Below the pieces are notes generated by a model. That model did no database searches. It was given only the letters and a program-made list of their open reading frames with translations, and had not been told where the DNA came from. Shown here piece by piece: positions 33,877 through 42,818 of a DNA stretch of 64,000 bases. Made by a program: the position numbers and the translations under genes. This DNA comes from Cellulophaga sp. Hel_I_12 (GTDB lineage: Bacteria; Bacteroidota; Bacteroidia; Flavobacteriales; Flavobacteriaceae). Each line of letters begins with the position of its first letter. Position 1 is the stretch's first letter. The stretch covers positions 3,103,501 through 3,167,500 of the forward strand of contig NZ_JUHB01000001.1 in assembly GCF_000799565.1 (NCBI RefSeq), given 5' to 3'.

Positions 33877-35103
33877 GTGAGCGAATTCTTAAAACAATGG
33901 GGCGAAGCGGCCTATACGACCACCGGATTTTTCTGGATGGCGCTTTGGGCATTCATCTTGGGATACATCATCAGTAGTATGATACAGATTTTTGTGACTG
34001 AAAAAAGGATGCAAAAAACAATGAACGAGAGTGAAGGTAAAAGTGTACTCTTAGGCACGTTTTTCGGTTTTATAAGCAGCTCGTGTAGTTTTTCGGCTTT
34101 AGCGGGCACAAAATCTATCTTTAAAAAAGGTGCAAGCTTTGTGTCTTCCATTGCTTTTCTTCTTGCATCGACCAATCTCGTAATTGAGCTTGGAATCATC
34201 ATTTCCATATTTTTGGGATGGCAGTTTGTAGTCGGCGAATATGTAGGTGGAATCCTTTTAATTCTTATTTCGTGGATTTTGATACGAATAATCAATCCTA
34301 AAAAGCTCATAGAAAAAGCGCGCAAGAATTTAGAGAACGAAGATGACGATTCAATGGATGATTCTAAAGATTGGAAAAAACAAATCAAGAAAGAAGATAG
34401 TTGGGCAAGGGTTGCCAAAAAATATAAGATGGAATGGCAGATGGTATGGAAGGACGTTACCGTTGGCTTTACCATTGCAGGTATCGTCGCAGCCTTCGTT
34501 CCCGATTCTTTCTTCCAGACACTATTTATCAATAGTGGTCAAGGCAATACAGACTTTACCTTTCTTGAAATATTGGAACATATCGTTGTAGGACCTATTG
34601 CCGCATTTTTGACTTTTATTGGCTCAATGGGTAATATTCCGTTGGCGGCATTGCTTTTTGGAAAGGGCGTGAGTTTTGCAGGGGTTATGGCTTTTATTTT
34701 TAGTGATTTGGTAGTCTTTCCTGTACTTCGTATTAACGCCAAGTATTATGGGTGGAAAATGTCGCTGTTCATTTTATTCTTACTGTTTACGGCATTAATA
34801 GGAACAGCTTTGGCTCTGCATTACTCTTTCGATTTGTTGGGTATGTTGCCTGACACATCACAAGTTAAAATACAGGACAAAGAGCATTTCAAAATTGACT
34901 ATACCTTCTATTTGAATATGGCTTTTCTCGCAATTTCAGGATATCTCATATACTTAGGGTTTTTCAAGAGAAAGGATGTCAAGCACTCAATGAGCGAAAT
35001 GGCACCGAAAAGTCCATTGCTTGAGAGTGTTTTAAAATATGCAGCCTATATCTGTTATATATGGTTGGCAGGTGGACTGATTGTAAAATTCTTTATACCA
35101 TAA
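33877..35103 (+). CDS. Permease of the PF03773 (ArsP/YraQ) type
   Basis: A 408-residue permease with a GTG start giving MSEFLKQWG. The first half has SSSCSFSALAGTKSIFKKGASFVSSIAFLLASTNL near residue 65, the hallmark of this family, and the second half repeats the fold around IGSMGNIPLAALLFGKG. The GTG is the only start close to the gene before it. It may export an organoarsenical, metal or other soft compound; the substrate is unknown. Confidence 0.85.
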   Translation: MSEFLKQWGEAAYTTTGFFWMALWAFILGYIISSMIQIFVTEKRMQKTMNESEGKSVLLGTFFGFISSSCSFSALAGTKSIFKKGASFVSSIAFLLASTNLVIELGIIISIFLGWQFVVGEYVGGILLILISWILIRIINPKKLIEKARKNLENEDDDSMDDSKDWKKQIKKEDSWARVAKKYKMEWQMVWKDVTVGFTIAGIVAAFVPDSFFQTLFINSGQGNTDFTFLEILEHIVVGPIAAFLTFIGSMGNIPLAALLFGKGVSFAGVMAFIFSDLVVFPVLRINAKYYGWKMSLFILFLLFTALIGTALALHYSFDLLGMLPDTSQVKIQDKEHFKIDYTFYLNMAFLAISGYLIYLGFFKRKDVKHSMSEMAPKSPLLESVLKYAAYICYIWLAGGLIVKFFIP

Positions 35104-35105
35104 TT

Positions 35106-35864
35106 ATGAAACACACTTACCACATACAAGGGATGACCTGCAATGGTTGTCGTACCAGCGTCGAGCAGAAGCTTTCGGAAGTAAGCGGTGTCACAAATGC
35201 ATCTGTAAATCTTGAAAAGGAAGAAGCCATCATACAAATGCAAGGCCATATAGATGCCGCAATATTTCAAAAAGCACTTCCAGAAAAATACACCATTTCA
35301 GAAAAGAAATCCGAGCAAAATGTTTTTGCGAGTACTGGTAATGGTAACGATGAAGATAACGTTTTCTCAAAAGCGGAAACTGAAAAATCAAAACTACAAC
35401 AGCTGAAACCTTTGCTCATTATTTTGGGATATATCGCTATCGCAACGGTGTTACTCAATTATCAACGGGAAAATTGGAATAGTGCGATGCTCGACTTTAT
35501 GGGGTTGTTCTTTATTGTTTTTAGCTTCTTTAAAATTTTAGACTTGAAAGGCTTTCCAGATAGTTTTAGAATGTATGACCCACTTGCCAAAATAGTACCA
35601 GCCTATGCTTGGGTATATCCATTTATAGAAACAGCTCTTGGATTGATGTTCTTGATGCGTTTTGAAATACCCATCGCATTAATCGCAACCCTAATCATTT
35701 TGGGGATTACAACCGTGGGCGTAACCAAAATATTGCTGGACAAAAAATCGATACAATGCGCTTGTCTGGGTACAGCACTCAAACTACCTATGACCGAAGC
35801 TACCTTTATAGAAAACACCATTATGATTGTGATGGCACTCGTTATGTTAACAAGAATACTTTAA
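35106..35864 (+). CDS. HMA domain fused to MauE/DoxX-like membrane domain
   Basis: Start at the ATG at 35106 (MKHTYHIQGMTCNGCRTSV), 2 nt after the permease stop; an in-frame upstream ATG at 35061 would invade that gene. Residues 1-70 are an HMA domain with Cys ~11 and 14 (MTCNGC). From ~100 a four-helix MauE/DoxX-type membrane region follows, with a CxC in SIQCACLG near residue 218. MauE-like proteins assist periplasmic disulfide or metal-centre maturation. The HMA fusion would deliver a metal or thiol to it (inference). Confidence 0.85.
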   Translation: MKHTYHIQGMTCNGCRTSVEQKLSEVSGVTNASVNLEKEEAIIQMQGHIDAAIFQKALPEKYTISEKKSEQNVFASTGNGNDEDNVFSKAETEKSKLQQLKPLLIILGYIAIATVLLNYQRENWNSAMLDFMGLFFIVFSFFKILDLKGFPDSFRMYDPLAKIVPAYAWVYPFIETALGLMFLMRFEIPIALIATLIILGITTVGVTKILLDKKSIQCACLGTALKLPMTEATFIENTIMIVMALVMLTRIL

Positions 35865-35887
35865 TACACAAAATAAAACTATCACAA

Positions 35888-36472
35888 ATGAAAAAAATCA
35901 TAGTAGTACTCGGTATTATCCTTTTCGCTTCCTGTAAACAAGAAGGTAAAGAGACCAAAGAAGTTGAGGCGAAAGAGGTAGAAACAGCTTCTCAAACCGC
36001 TGAACCCGACAAGAAAAAGCCATTAAGCCCACATACATCGGCAATGGCAATGATAGGCGATGCCCATATCCATATAGATTATTCATCACCAGGCGTAAGA
36101 AATAGAATTATTTTTGGTGGATTGTTGGCCTATGACCAAGTCTGGCAGGCTGGTGCTCATATGGCTACTTGGCTGGAAACAAATAAGGACTTAAAAGTTG
36201 ATGGTAAAGAATTGATAGCTGGGAAATATGGTTTTTTTGTAATTCCAAATCAGGAAGAATGGACAATTATTTTCAACAGGAATTGGAATCAACACGGTAA
36301 GGACGACTATAACGAAAATGATGATGTATTAAGGTTTAAAGTTACGCCTAAAATTTCCGAAGAAATCAAGGAACATTTAGAGTATAAAGTAAACAAAACA
36401 ACAGAGAAATCAGGAACAATCTCAATGAGTTGGGAAAAAGTCACGGTTGAATTTCCTTTTGAAATAAAGTAA
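35888..36472 (+). CDS. DUF2911 lipoprotein
   Basis: Start at 35888 (MKKIIVVLGIILFASC, lipobox Cys ~16); an earlier in-frame ATG would lie inside the previous gene. The 194-residue protein has the DUF2911 core: HIDYSSPGVRNRIIFGGL, DQVWQAGAHMATWLETNKDL, YGFFVIPNQEEWTIIFNR and a SMSWEKVTVEFPF end. It is a Bacteroidota-specific family of unknown function, periplasmic by lipobox. Confidence 0.88.
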   Translation: MKKIIVVLGIILFASCKQEGKETKEVEAKEVETASQTAEPDKKKPLSPHTSAMAMIGDAHIHIDYSSPGVRNRIIFGGLLAYDQVWQAGAHMATWLETNKDLKVDGKELIAGKYGFFVIPNQEEWTIIFNRNWNQHGKDDYNENDDVLRFKVTPKISEEIKEHLEYKVNKTTEKSGTISMSWEKVTVEFPFEIK

Positions 36473-36473
36473 T

Positions 36474-37184
36474 ATGGTCAACAGAAAAACAGCGAAATGG
36501 ATTAGAAAAACGCACCGCTACTTGGGTATCTTCTTAGGTATCCAGTTTTTGATGTGGACCATTAGCGGAATGTATTTCAGTTGGACGGATATTGATGAAA
36601 TACACGGAGACCAGTTTAAAAAAGTAGCACCTAAGCAGAAGTCTTTTAACGATTTACTCGGTACATCTCAACTCGATACAGAGCAACCAATCCAAACTTT
36701 AGAACTATTGGAAATTGCAAACGAACCTTATTATTGGATTAATGAGACCACACTTTTCAACGCAAGTACTGGAGATATAAAAAATGGTATTACTAGAGAT
36801 GAAGCAAAACAAGTGGCTACTAGATATATGTTATCAGACCTCAAAATATCAGGTATTGAACTTATTGATGAAGTTGGAGACCATCACGAATATCGTGGTC
36901 GTCCACTTCCGGCGTATGAAATTTCGTATGAAACACCTCAAAATTTAAAGGCCTATGTGGCCATTGAAAATGGCGCATTTCAAACGGTAAGACACAGGGA
37001 TTGGCGTTGGTTCGATTTCCTTTGGATGACACACACTATGGATTATCAAGGTAGAGACAATTTTAACACATTAGTATTGCGAGGGTTTTCACTATTAGGG
37101 TTGATTACTGTATTAAGTGGTTTTTTACTTTGGTACACGTCATCCCCAACCATTAGAAAAATAATTAAAAAGAAACGAAAATAA
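36474..37184 (+). CDS. PepSY domain membrane protein
   Basis: A 236-residue protein: membrane helix (HRYLGIFLGIQFLMWTISG), a periplasmic PepSY region (ITRDEAKQVATRYM, residues ~100-150) and a C-terminal helix before a basic tail. PepSY-associated proteins are often linked to iron or copper reductases. It starts 1 nt after the DUF2911 stop. Confidence 0.8.
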   Translation: MVNRKTAKWIRKTHRYLGIFLGIQFLMWTISGMYFSWTDIDEIHGDQFKKVAPKQKSFNDLLGTSQLDTEQPIQTLELLEIANEPYYWINETTLFNASTGDIKNGITRDEAKQVATRYMLSDLKISGIELIDEVGDHHEYRGRPLPAYEISYETPQNLKAYVAIENGAFQTVRHRDWRWFDFLWMTHTMDYQGRDNFNTLVLRGFSLLGLITVLSGFLLWYTSSPTIRKIIKKKRK

Positions 37185-37206
37185 GTCACACTAAAATCAA
37201 TATATA

Positions 37207-37689
37207 ATGGAAAATTCAAATCAAAATTCAAAAAAAAACAATTACACAAAATTTGTAGGTATGCTGGCGGCATCATTTGTGGCAATGTACATTACAATGT
37301 ACCTAAACTCTTATCAATTAGATCACGTCTATTTTAGCCTTACTCGTTTTTATATGAGTTGCTTGGGTATTGCTGCTATGGCCATTATAATGTTTGTGGC
37401 GATGCGTAATATGTACCAAAACAAAAAGAAGAATATCGCCATTGTTTTGGGTAGCATTGTGCTATTTGTTGGTGCATTAGGATTGGTACGCGACCAGAAG
37501 TCAACGGTAGGAGACATATTGTGGATGAAAGCAATGATACCTCACCACTCTATTGCGATTTTAACAAGTGAGCGTGCTGATATCCAAGATCCAGAAGTTA
37601 AAAAGTTAGCTGAAGATATTATCAAGGCACAAGAAAAGGAAATTGCAGAAATGAAAGCAATGATAAAACGATTGGAAAATAACAAATAA
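37207..37689 (+). CDS. DUF305 membrane protein
   Basis: A 160-residue protein with three to four helices and the C-terminal DUF305 core: WMKAMIPHHSIAILTSERA, EIAEMKAMIKRLE. The HHS and adjacent Met are the proposed copper ligands of the family. It ends 11 nt before cusB, so it is probably part of the same message. Confidence 0.85.
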   Translation: MENSNQNSKKNNYTKFVGMLAASFVAMYITMYLNSYQLDHVYFSLTRFYMSCLGIAAMAIIMFVAMRNMYQNKKKNIAIVLGSIVLFVGALGLVRDQKSTVGDILWMKAMIPHHSIAILTSERADIQDPEVKKLAEDIIKAQEKEIAEMKAMIKRLENNK

Positions 37690-37700
37690 ATAATATTAAA

Positions 37701-39503
37701 ATGAATAAAAACATCATTTATATAAGTGTTGCCTTGATTGTTGGCCTGTTAGGCGGCTTTCTACTATTCGGTGGAGGTTCTGCGGACAAGGCAACAAATA
37801 ATGCGAAAGACACCCACGACCATTCAGAAGAAATTGCTTCTAATCAAATGTGGACGTGTTCTATGCATCCACAGATTATGCAACCAGAACCTGGGGATTG
37901 TCCCATTTGTGGAATGGATTTAATTCCAGCCGAATCTGGTGCAGATGGTCTCAATGCCAATGAAATAAAAATGACCGATAACGCAATGGCTCTGGCCAAT
38001 ATCCAAACATCACTTGTAGGAAAAGGACAAATGGGAAATAATTCCCTTAAATTATCTGGTAAGATAAAAGCTAATGAAGAGTCAAATGCCGTACAGGTTA
38101 CATATTTTGGAGGAAGAATAGAAAAACTGTACGTTAATTCTACAGGAGAACGTGTTGGAGCAGGACAACGCTTGGCAACTATTTATTCGCCAGAATTGGT
38201 TGCTGCACAGCAAGAACTGCTTACCGCTTCATCATTAAAAGAATCGCAACCAGAATTGTATAAGGCTGTTAGGAACAAACTTAAACTTTGGAAACTTTCA
38301 GAAAAGCAAATCAACGCCATAGAAACTGCTGGGAAAGTGCAAGAAAACTTTCCGGTTTTTGCAACCGTTTCAGGAACGGTAACAATGAAAATGGTAGAAG
38401 AAGGGGATTATTTAAAGCAAGGACAACCCTTATATAAAATTGCGAATCTCAATACAGTATGGGCAGAATTTGATGCTTATGAAAATCAAATTGCATCCCT
38501 AAAAGAAGGGCAAACTATTAAAGTGACCACAAATGCTTATCGCAATGAGGTTTTTGATGCAAAAGTCTCATTCATCGACCCCTTATTAAATTCTGCGACT
38601 AGAACGGTGGTTGTAAGAGCGGTCTTGCAAAATAAGAAAGACCTCTTTAAACCGGGAATGTTTGTGGAAGGTATAATTGAGGGTACGCAAACAAGCACCG
38701 AGAATACCGTTTCCGTACCGTCAACCGCTGTTATGTGGACGGGAGAACGCTCTGTAGTCTATGTCAAAACAAACCCTAATGAAGCTATTTTTGAAATGAG
38801 GGAAGTTTTATTGGGCAATGCCAATGGCGATAGTTATACCATTCTTGAAGGTTTAAAGAATGGAGATGAAGTCGTAACTAACGGAACGTTTACCGTAGAT
38901 GCCGCTGCACAATTACAGGGAAAAAAAAGTATGATGAATGCATCTGGTGGTAAAACAATGACAGGCCACGAAGGGCATTTGGGAATGCAAGAAGATAATT
39001 CTGGAGAAAATACAAATGAAGCCAACCATTCTCAAATGAAAGAAAGGATTGAAGTTTCAAACAAATTTCAGAATCAGTTAAAACAGGTTTTTGATGATTA
39101 TATCCTTTTAAAAGATGCATTGGTAAATGATGATGCCAAGGGTGCTCAACAGGCAGGAAAACAAATAAACCAATCTTTGAAAAAAGTGGATATGAAATTA
39201 TTATCTGATGAAAAAGCACATAACCATTGGATGACGATTCAGAAAGAACTAAAGACCTCGGCTAATTCTATTGAGAACGATTCAGATATAGCAACACAAA
39301 GAGCACATTTTAAACATCTTTCTGCGCATATGATAAGTAGCGTGCAACTTTTTGGTGTTAACGAAAATGTATATATCCAGTTTTGTCCAATGGCCGATAA
39401 CAATAAGGGAGCTTATTGGATTAGTTTGGAAAAAGAGGTGCGAAACCCATATTATGGAGAGGCTATGTTAACCTGTGGCGAAGTAAATGCAACTTTAAAA
39501 TAA
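37701..39503 (+). CDS. cusB: CusB-type adaptor with N-terminal metal-binding and C-terminal DUF3347
   Basis: A 600-residue membrane fusion protein with an N-terminal anchor. Residues ~50-80 form a small heavy-metal-binding motif (MWTCSMHPQIMQPEPGDCPICGMDLIP). The body is the periplasmic adaptor (barrel-sandwich near VQVTYFGGRIEKLYVNSTGERV, coiled coil 170-220, beta-barrel to ~410). After ~450 the chain becomes a DUF3347 domain ending FCPMADNNKGAYW and MLTCGEV. This protein would connect CusA to TolC and hand over metal. CusA is encoded 13 kb upstream, not adjacent, though on the same strand. Confidence 0.92.
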   Translation: MNKNIIYISVALIVGLLGGFLLFGGGSADKATNNAKDTHDHSEEIASNQMWTCSMHPQIMQPEPGDCPICGMDLIPAESGADGLNANEIKMTDNAMALANIQTSLVGKGQMGNNSLKLSGKIKANEESNAVQVTYFGGRIEKLYVNSTGERVGAGQRLATIYSPELVAAQQELLTASSLKESQPELYKAVRNKLKLWKLSEKQINAIETAGKVQENFPVFATVSGTVTMKMVEEGDYLKQGQPLYKIANLNTVWAEFDAYENQIASLKEGQTIKVTTNAYRNEVFDAKVSFIDPLLNSATRTVVVRAVLQNKKDLFKPGMFVEGIIEGTQTSTENTVSVPSTAVMWTGERSVVYVKTNPNEAIFEMREVLLGNANGDSYTILEGLKNGDEVVTNGTFTVDAAAQLQGKKSMMNASGGKTMTGHEGHLGMQEDNSGENTNEANHSQMKERIEVSNKFQNQLKQVFDDYILLKDALVNDDAKGAQQAGKQINQSLKKVDMKLLSDEKAHNHWMTIQKELKTSANSIENDSDIATQRAHFKHLSAHMISSVQLFGVNENVYIQFCPMADNNKGAYWISLEKEVRNPYYGEAMLTCGEVNATLK

Positions 39504-39575
39504 GCGAATTATGGATTAATCAAGTAATCTGAATAAGACCATAAATTAATTTTGGTTTTATCACGGCGAACGATA

Positions 39576-39752
39576 ATGAGTGAAAGTAGAAGAAATAGAA
39601 GAAAAAATGACAGAAAGAAACATCAGCCTAAAAGTGATATTTCAAGAAAAGATAAAATTATAGCTTTAGTTGTGATAGTATTGATTTTTGTAGTTGCTGC
39701 AATAGCTGCTGTTTATTATTCTCTATACAAATCTGGATTAAAATTATTTTGA
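39576..39752 (+). CDS. Small basic single-helix membrane protein
   Basis: ATG at 39576 gives 58 residues; an in-frame ATG at 39552 would add eight. A very basic N-terminus (SRRNRRKNDRKKHQ) precedes one membrane helix (IIALVVIVLIFVVAAIAAVYY). It lies between cusB and the second HMA-AraC gene. Not recognised as a named family. Confidence 0.5.
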   Translation: MSESRRNRRKNDRKKHQPKSDISRKDKIIALVVIVLIFVVAAIAAVYYSLYKSGLKLF

Positions 39753-39764
39753 AACAAGTACTAT

Positions 39765-40331
39765 ATGAATGAGATTATCCATATTAAAAATATGGTCTGC
39801 CCAAGATGTATCTCGGCGGTATCTAATATTTTGGAACAACTTGAAATACTGTATGTTTCTATAAAATTGGGGGAGGTTAAATTAGTTTCTTCATTAAGTG
39901 TCCAGACCAAAAATGGTCTTTCCAAAGCGCTTCAAAGTTCAGGTTTTAGTTTGATTGACGACCGTAAAAGTCAACTTATTGAACAAATGAAAACATTGGT
40001 TGTAGATAAAATCCATCATTCTTCCGAGGAGCTCGATTTCAAATGGGCAGATATTGTTACAGGCGAACTTAACTTGGATTATAAATATTTAAGTTCACTT
40101 TTTTCGTCGGTAGAAAGTATTACGTTCGAGCAGTATATCATAAACCAGAAAATTGAACGTGTTAAAGAACTTATAGTTTACGATGAATTAACCTTGAGTG
40201 AGATAGCTTTTCAACTACATTATAGTAGTGTCGCGTATTTAAGCAATCAGTTTAAAAAGGTTACAGGAATGACACCTACACAGTTTAAAAAAAGCACAAA
40301 TCAGAATCGCAAATCTTTGGATGAGATTTAA
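39765..40331 (+). CDS. HMA-like sensor domain fused to AraC HTH (second copy)
   Basis: A 188-residue regulator with the same plan as 16356: N-terminal HMA-like ~65 residues with KNMVCPRCISAV (Cys12, Cys15) and an AraC-type DNA-binding domain at the C-terminus (VKELIVYDELTLSEIAFQLHYSS; LSNQFKKVTGMTPTQFKK). The two copies sit at opposite ends of the copper block. They differ enough in sequence to have diverged function. Metal sensing is inferred. Confidence 0.85.
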   Translation: MNEIIHIKNMVCPRCISAVSNILEQLEILYVSIKLGEVKLVSSLSVQTKNGLSKALQSSGFSLIDDRKSQLIEQMKTLVVDKIHHSSEELDFKWADIVTGELNLDYKYLSSLFSSVESITFEQYIINQKIERVKELIVYDELTLSEIAFQLHYSSVAYLSNQFKKVTGMTPTQFKKSTNQNRKSLDEI

Positions 40332-40388
40332 TTAAAGTACTTTAAAAACGAAGAGTTGTTTAAAAGTTCACAGCTACTTGTAATATTA

Positions 40389-40412
40389 TTATTTAAGTAT
40401 TTGCTTAAATAA
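40389..40412. promoter_or_regulatory. ArsR-type operator
   Basis: Inverted repeat with arms TTATTTAAG and CTTAAATAA separated by 6 nt, the size of SmtB/ArsR-class operators. It covers the -33 region of the promoter for the gene at 40450, the regulator of the mer operon, so repression by that ArsR protein in the absence of metal is the likely model. Confidence 0.6.
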
Positions 40413-40431
40413 GTAATTAACTGTATCTTTG
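40401..40431 (+). promoter_or_regulatory. Promoter of the arsR-mer operon
   Basis: TTG at 40401-40403 and TATCTTTG at 40424-40431, a perfect TAnnTTTG -7 box, with a 20-nt spacer. This is one of the clearest promoters in the window; the ATG follows 18 nt downstream of the -7 box. Confidence 0.65.
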
Positions 40432-40449
40432 CTCGTCTAAAGCATTAAT

Positions 40450-40821
40450 ATGAAACTAGAAATATCCTGTACAAGAGCTGAGGCTGACCATAAGCAGTTA
40501 CTAAACTGTAGAACTACCATTGACGGTATGGCTAATGGTTTCGATAAAATATCGAAACTACTATCCATTTCAGGTAATGAGGTGCGCTTAAAAATCCTAT
40601 TCTTATTAAATATGGAAAATGAACTATGTCCTTGTGATTTATCTGATATTTTAGGTATGAGCGTGCCAGCAGTTTCACAGCATATACGAAAAATGAAAGA
40701 TGCAGGTATTATAAGCTCAAGGAGAGAAGGCCAAACATTATACTATTCATTGAATAAGGATGAGACGGATATTCTGAATAGTATTTTTAAGTCAATCAAA
40801 TTAGAAAGAAAAATAGCCTAA
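40450..40821 (+). CDS. ArsR/SmtB-family metalloregulator
   Basis: A 123-residue winged-helix repressor. Helix alpha3 holds NELCPCDLSDIL (Cys60, Cys62), the C-x-C form of CadC/ArsR sensors; additional Cys7 and Cys20 near the N-terminus could complete a CadC-like alpha3N site. The recognition helix is SVPAVSQHIRKM and the wing REGQTLYYSL. It takes the place normally filled by MerR before merTP and merA. Ligand could be Hg, As, Cd or Pb. Confidence 0.9.
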   Translation: MKLEISCTRAEADHKQLLNCRTTIDGMANGFDKISKLLSISGNEVRLKILFLLNMENELCPCDLSDILGMSVPAVSQHIRKMKDAGIISSRREGQTLYYSLNKDETDILNSIFKSIKLERKIA

Positions 40822-40832
40822 ATTTTATAATA

Positions 40833-41429
40833 ATGAAAACAGAAAAAACATCAAAAAATGCAGCATATACAGGTTTGTTTGCTGCTGTAGCCGCATCATC
40901 TTGTTGCATACCACCAGTTATTGCATTAATTGCAGGCGTTGGAGGAAGTGCTTCCGCTTTATCTTGGATGGAAACTTTTAGACCCTATTTAATTGGTGTC
41001 GCTATAGTAGCAATTGGATATGCGTGGTATGATTATTTAAAACCGAAAAAAGCAGAGGATTGTTGTGAAGTAGATGCAAAACCAAAGTGGTTTCAAACCA
41101 AAGGATTTTTAATAGGAATTACACTATTTGCGGCTATCTCAATTAGCTTTCCATATTACTCTCACATTTTTTATCCTGATAATAAGAAAGAAGTGGTTAT
41201 AGTGAATCAATCTAACATTCAAACTTTAAATTTTGAGGTTGAAGGTATGACTTGCGCTTCTTGTGAACAACACGTAACGCACGCAGTTAATAATTTAGAA
41301 GGTATTGTAAATGTAAATGCTTCCTATGAAAAAGCTAACGCAAAAGTAGAATTCGATAATTCGAAAACTACTAAAGAGGATATAGAAAAAGCAATTAATT
41401 CTACAGGTTATAAAGTAATTAATAAATAA
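40833..41429 (+). CDS. merTP: MerTP: mercuric transport protein fused to HMA domain
   Basis: A 198-residue protein. The MerT part (residues ~1-115) has vicinal Cys in the first helix (AASSCCIPP) and a second pair (EDCCEVD) in the cytoplasmic loop, which carry Hg(II) across the inner membrane. A third helix is followed by an HMA domain with EGMTCASCEQHV (Cys ~146 and 149) acting as MerP. It starts 11 nt after the ArsR gene. Confidence 0.92.
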   Translation: MKTEKTSKNAAYTGLFAAVAASSCCIPPVIALIAGVGGSASALSWMETFRPYLIGVAIVAIGYAWYDYLKPKKAEDCCEVDAKPKWFQTKGFLIGITLFAAISISFPYYSHIFYPDNKKEVVIVNQSNIQTLNFEVEGMTCASCEQHVTHAVNNLEGIVNVNASYEKANAKVEFDNSKTTKEDIEKAINSTGYKVINK

Positions 41430-41440
41430 AATTCTTAATT

Positions 41441-42418
41441 GTGAAAAATTATATAACCATCTTTCTTTTTGCTTTTGTAATTACTTCTTGTAAAGAAAAT
41501 AAAAAAGAAACGGATTCAACCGCAGTTGAAAATAAGCTAACTACACAGGATATCGATTATCCAGTTATTAAAGTTGGCAAAGGACCAGATGCCTTATTTC
41601 TAACACCCAATAAATCATTTTTATATGTTGCAAATGTGGAGGATACATTAATTTCAGTTATTGATACCCAAACAGATAAAGTATTAAAAAACATAGAAGG
41701 CATAAGGTATCCGTGGGGTTTTGTTCAGTTAGCAGAAAGTAATTTGGTTGCTGTTAGTGGTTACGATAAGCAAGTGGTTATCATTGATTTTGACAATCAT
41801 ACCATTCTAAAAGAAAAATTATTTAAAACTCATATAGGTGGAATTACTGCAAATAGAAAAGGAGATTTAATTTATGTAATAGCAATAGATGACAATAAAG
41901 TGTTGCAACTGGATGCTACTAATCTCAATATATTAAAAACATTCCCTACAGGAAAAGGACCAGATGGAATAGGCATCTCGGAGAATGATTCAAAGCTGTT
42001 TGTTACCAATACGGAAGATGGAAGCATTTCTGTGATTGATATAGAAACAGGAAAAAAATCCATCATTAAAACAGGTGGAAAACCAGAACTTATACACGGA
42101 AACAAAGACCATTCACTACTATATATAAGTAATTTCTTTGGAAACAAAATTCATATTATAGATACCGAAAAAGGAGAAATTGTAAAGGAAATAGAAGGTG
42201 TAAAAACACCAGAAGAAGCAGTCTTATCCAAAGATGAAAATATATTATACGTTGTAAGTTTTGATTTGTCAGAAGTTTTCGTGTATGATGCGGTTACACT
42301 CGAAAAGCAATCTGTTACTTATAAAACAGGTAATAAACCCATTGGCGTAATGCCCGTTGGCAACAAATTATATGTTTCTAATTATGGAGACAATTCAATA
42401 TCAATAATCAGTAAATAG
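41441..42418 (+). CDS. YncE-like beta-propeller lipoprotein
   Basis: GTG start at 41441 gives MKNYITIFLFAFVITSC, a good lipobox (Cys ~17). The 325 residues form YVTN-type propeller repeats, for example LISVIDTQTDKVLKN, SISVIDIETGKK and KIHIIDTEKGEIVKEI, about seven blades. It is exported to the cell envelope. In a mer operon it is unexpected; a surface binding or redox role is only a guess. Confidence 0.85.
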   Translation: MKNYITIFLFAFVITSCKENKKETDSTAVENKLTTQDIDYPVIKVGKGPDALFLTPNKSFLYVANVEDTLISVIDTQTDKVLKNIEGIRYPWGFVQLAESNLVAVSGYDKQVVIIDFDNHTILKEKLFKTHIGGITANRKGDLIYVIAIDDNKVLQLDATNLNILKTFPTGKGPDGIGISENDSKLFVTNTEDGSISVIDIETGKKSIIKTGGKPELIHGNKDHSLLYISNFFGNKIHIIDTEKGEIVKEIEGVKTPEEAVLSKDENILYVVSFDLSEVFVYDAVTLEKQSVTYKTGNKPIGVMPVGNKLYVSNYGDNSISIISK

Positions 42419-42435
42419 CCTTAAAATAAATAGTT

Positions 42436-42777
42436 ATGAAAAATATTATTTTAATTCCCGTTCTAGCTTTAATTCTATTTTCTGTTGAAGCCACCGCACA
42501 AAACAAAAACTTGGAAACACAAAAAGTCGAAACGTCTGTAGATGAACAAAATTTGACAACTATTCAGTTCAAAATAACAGGAATAACCTGTGCTGGTTGT
42601 TCTAACGGTATCTATAAAGCAGTTAAAGAGGTTGATGGTGTTACTGAGCATTCTGTTGAATACCCAGGCGACATTGCAGTTATACAATTCGATAAAACAA
42701 AGACGAGTATCGAAGCCTTAAAAGCTGTAATTGAGAAGAAAGGGTATAAAGTAGAAATACTAAAGGATAAAGCATAG
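42436..42777 (+). CDS. Secreted HMA protein (MerP-like)
   Basis: A 113-residue protein: signal peptide (ILIPVLALILFSVEATAQ), then an HMA domain with GITCAGCSNGIYK (Cys ~54 and 57). It is periplasmic and would bind Hg(II) or Cu before transfer to MerTP. It follows the propeller gene by 17 nt. Confidence 0.85.
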   Translation: MKNIILIPVLALILFSVEATAQNKNLETQKVETSVDEQNLTTIQFKITGITCAGCSNGIYKAVKEVDGVTEHSVEYPGDIAVIQFDKTKTSIEALKAVIEKKGYKVEILKDKA

Positions 42778-42818
42778 ATTTTAACCTTTATCATTTAACC
42801 GAACAACTAATTACAATA

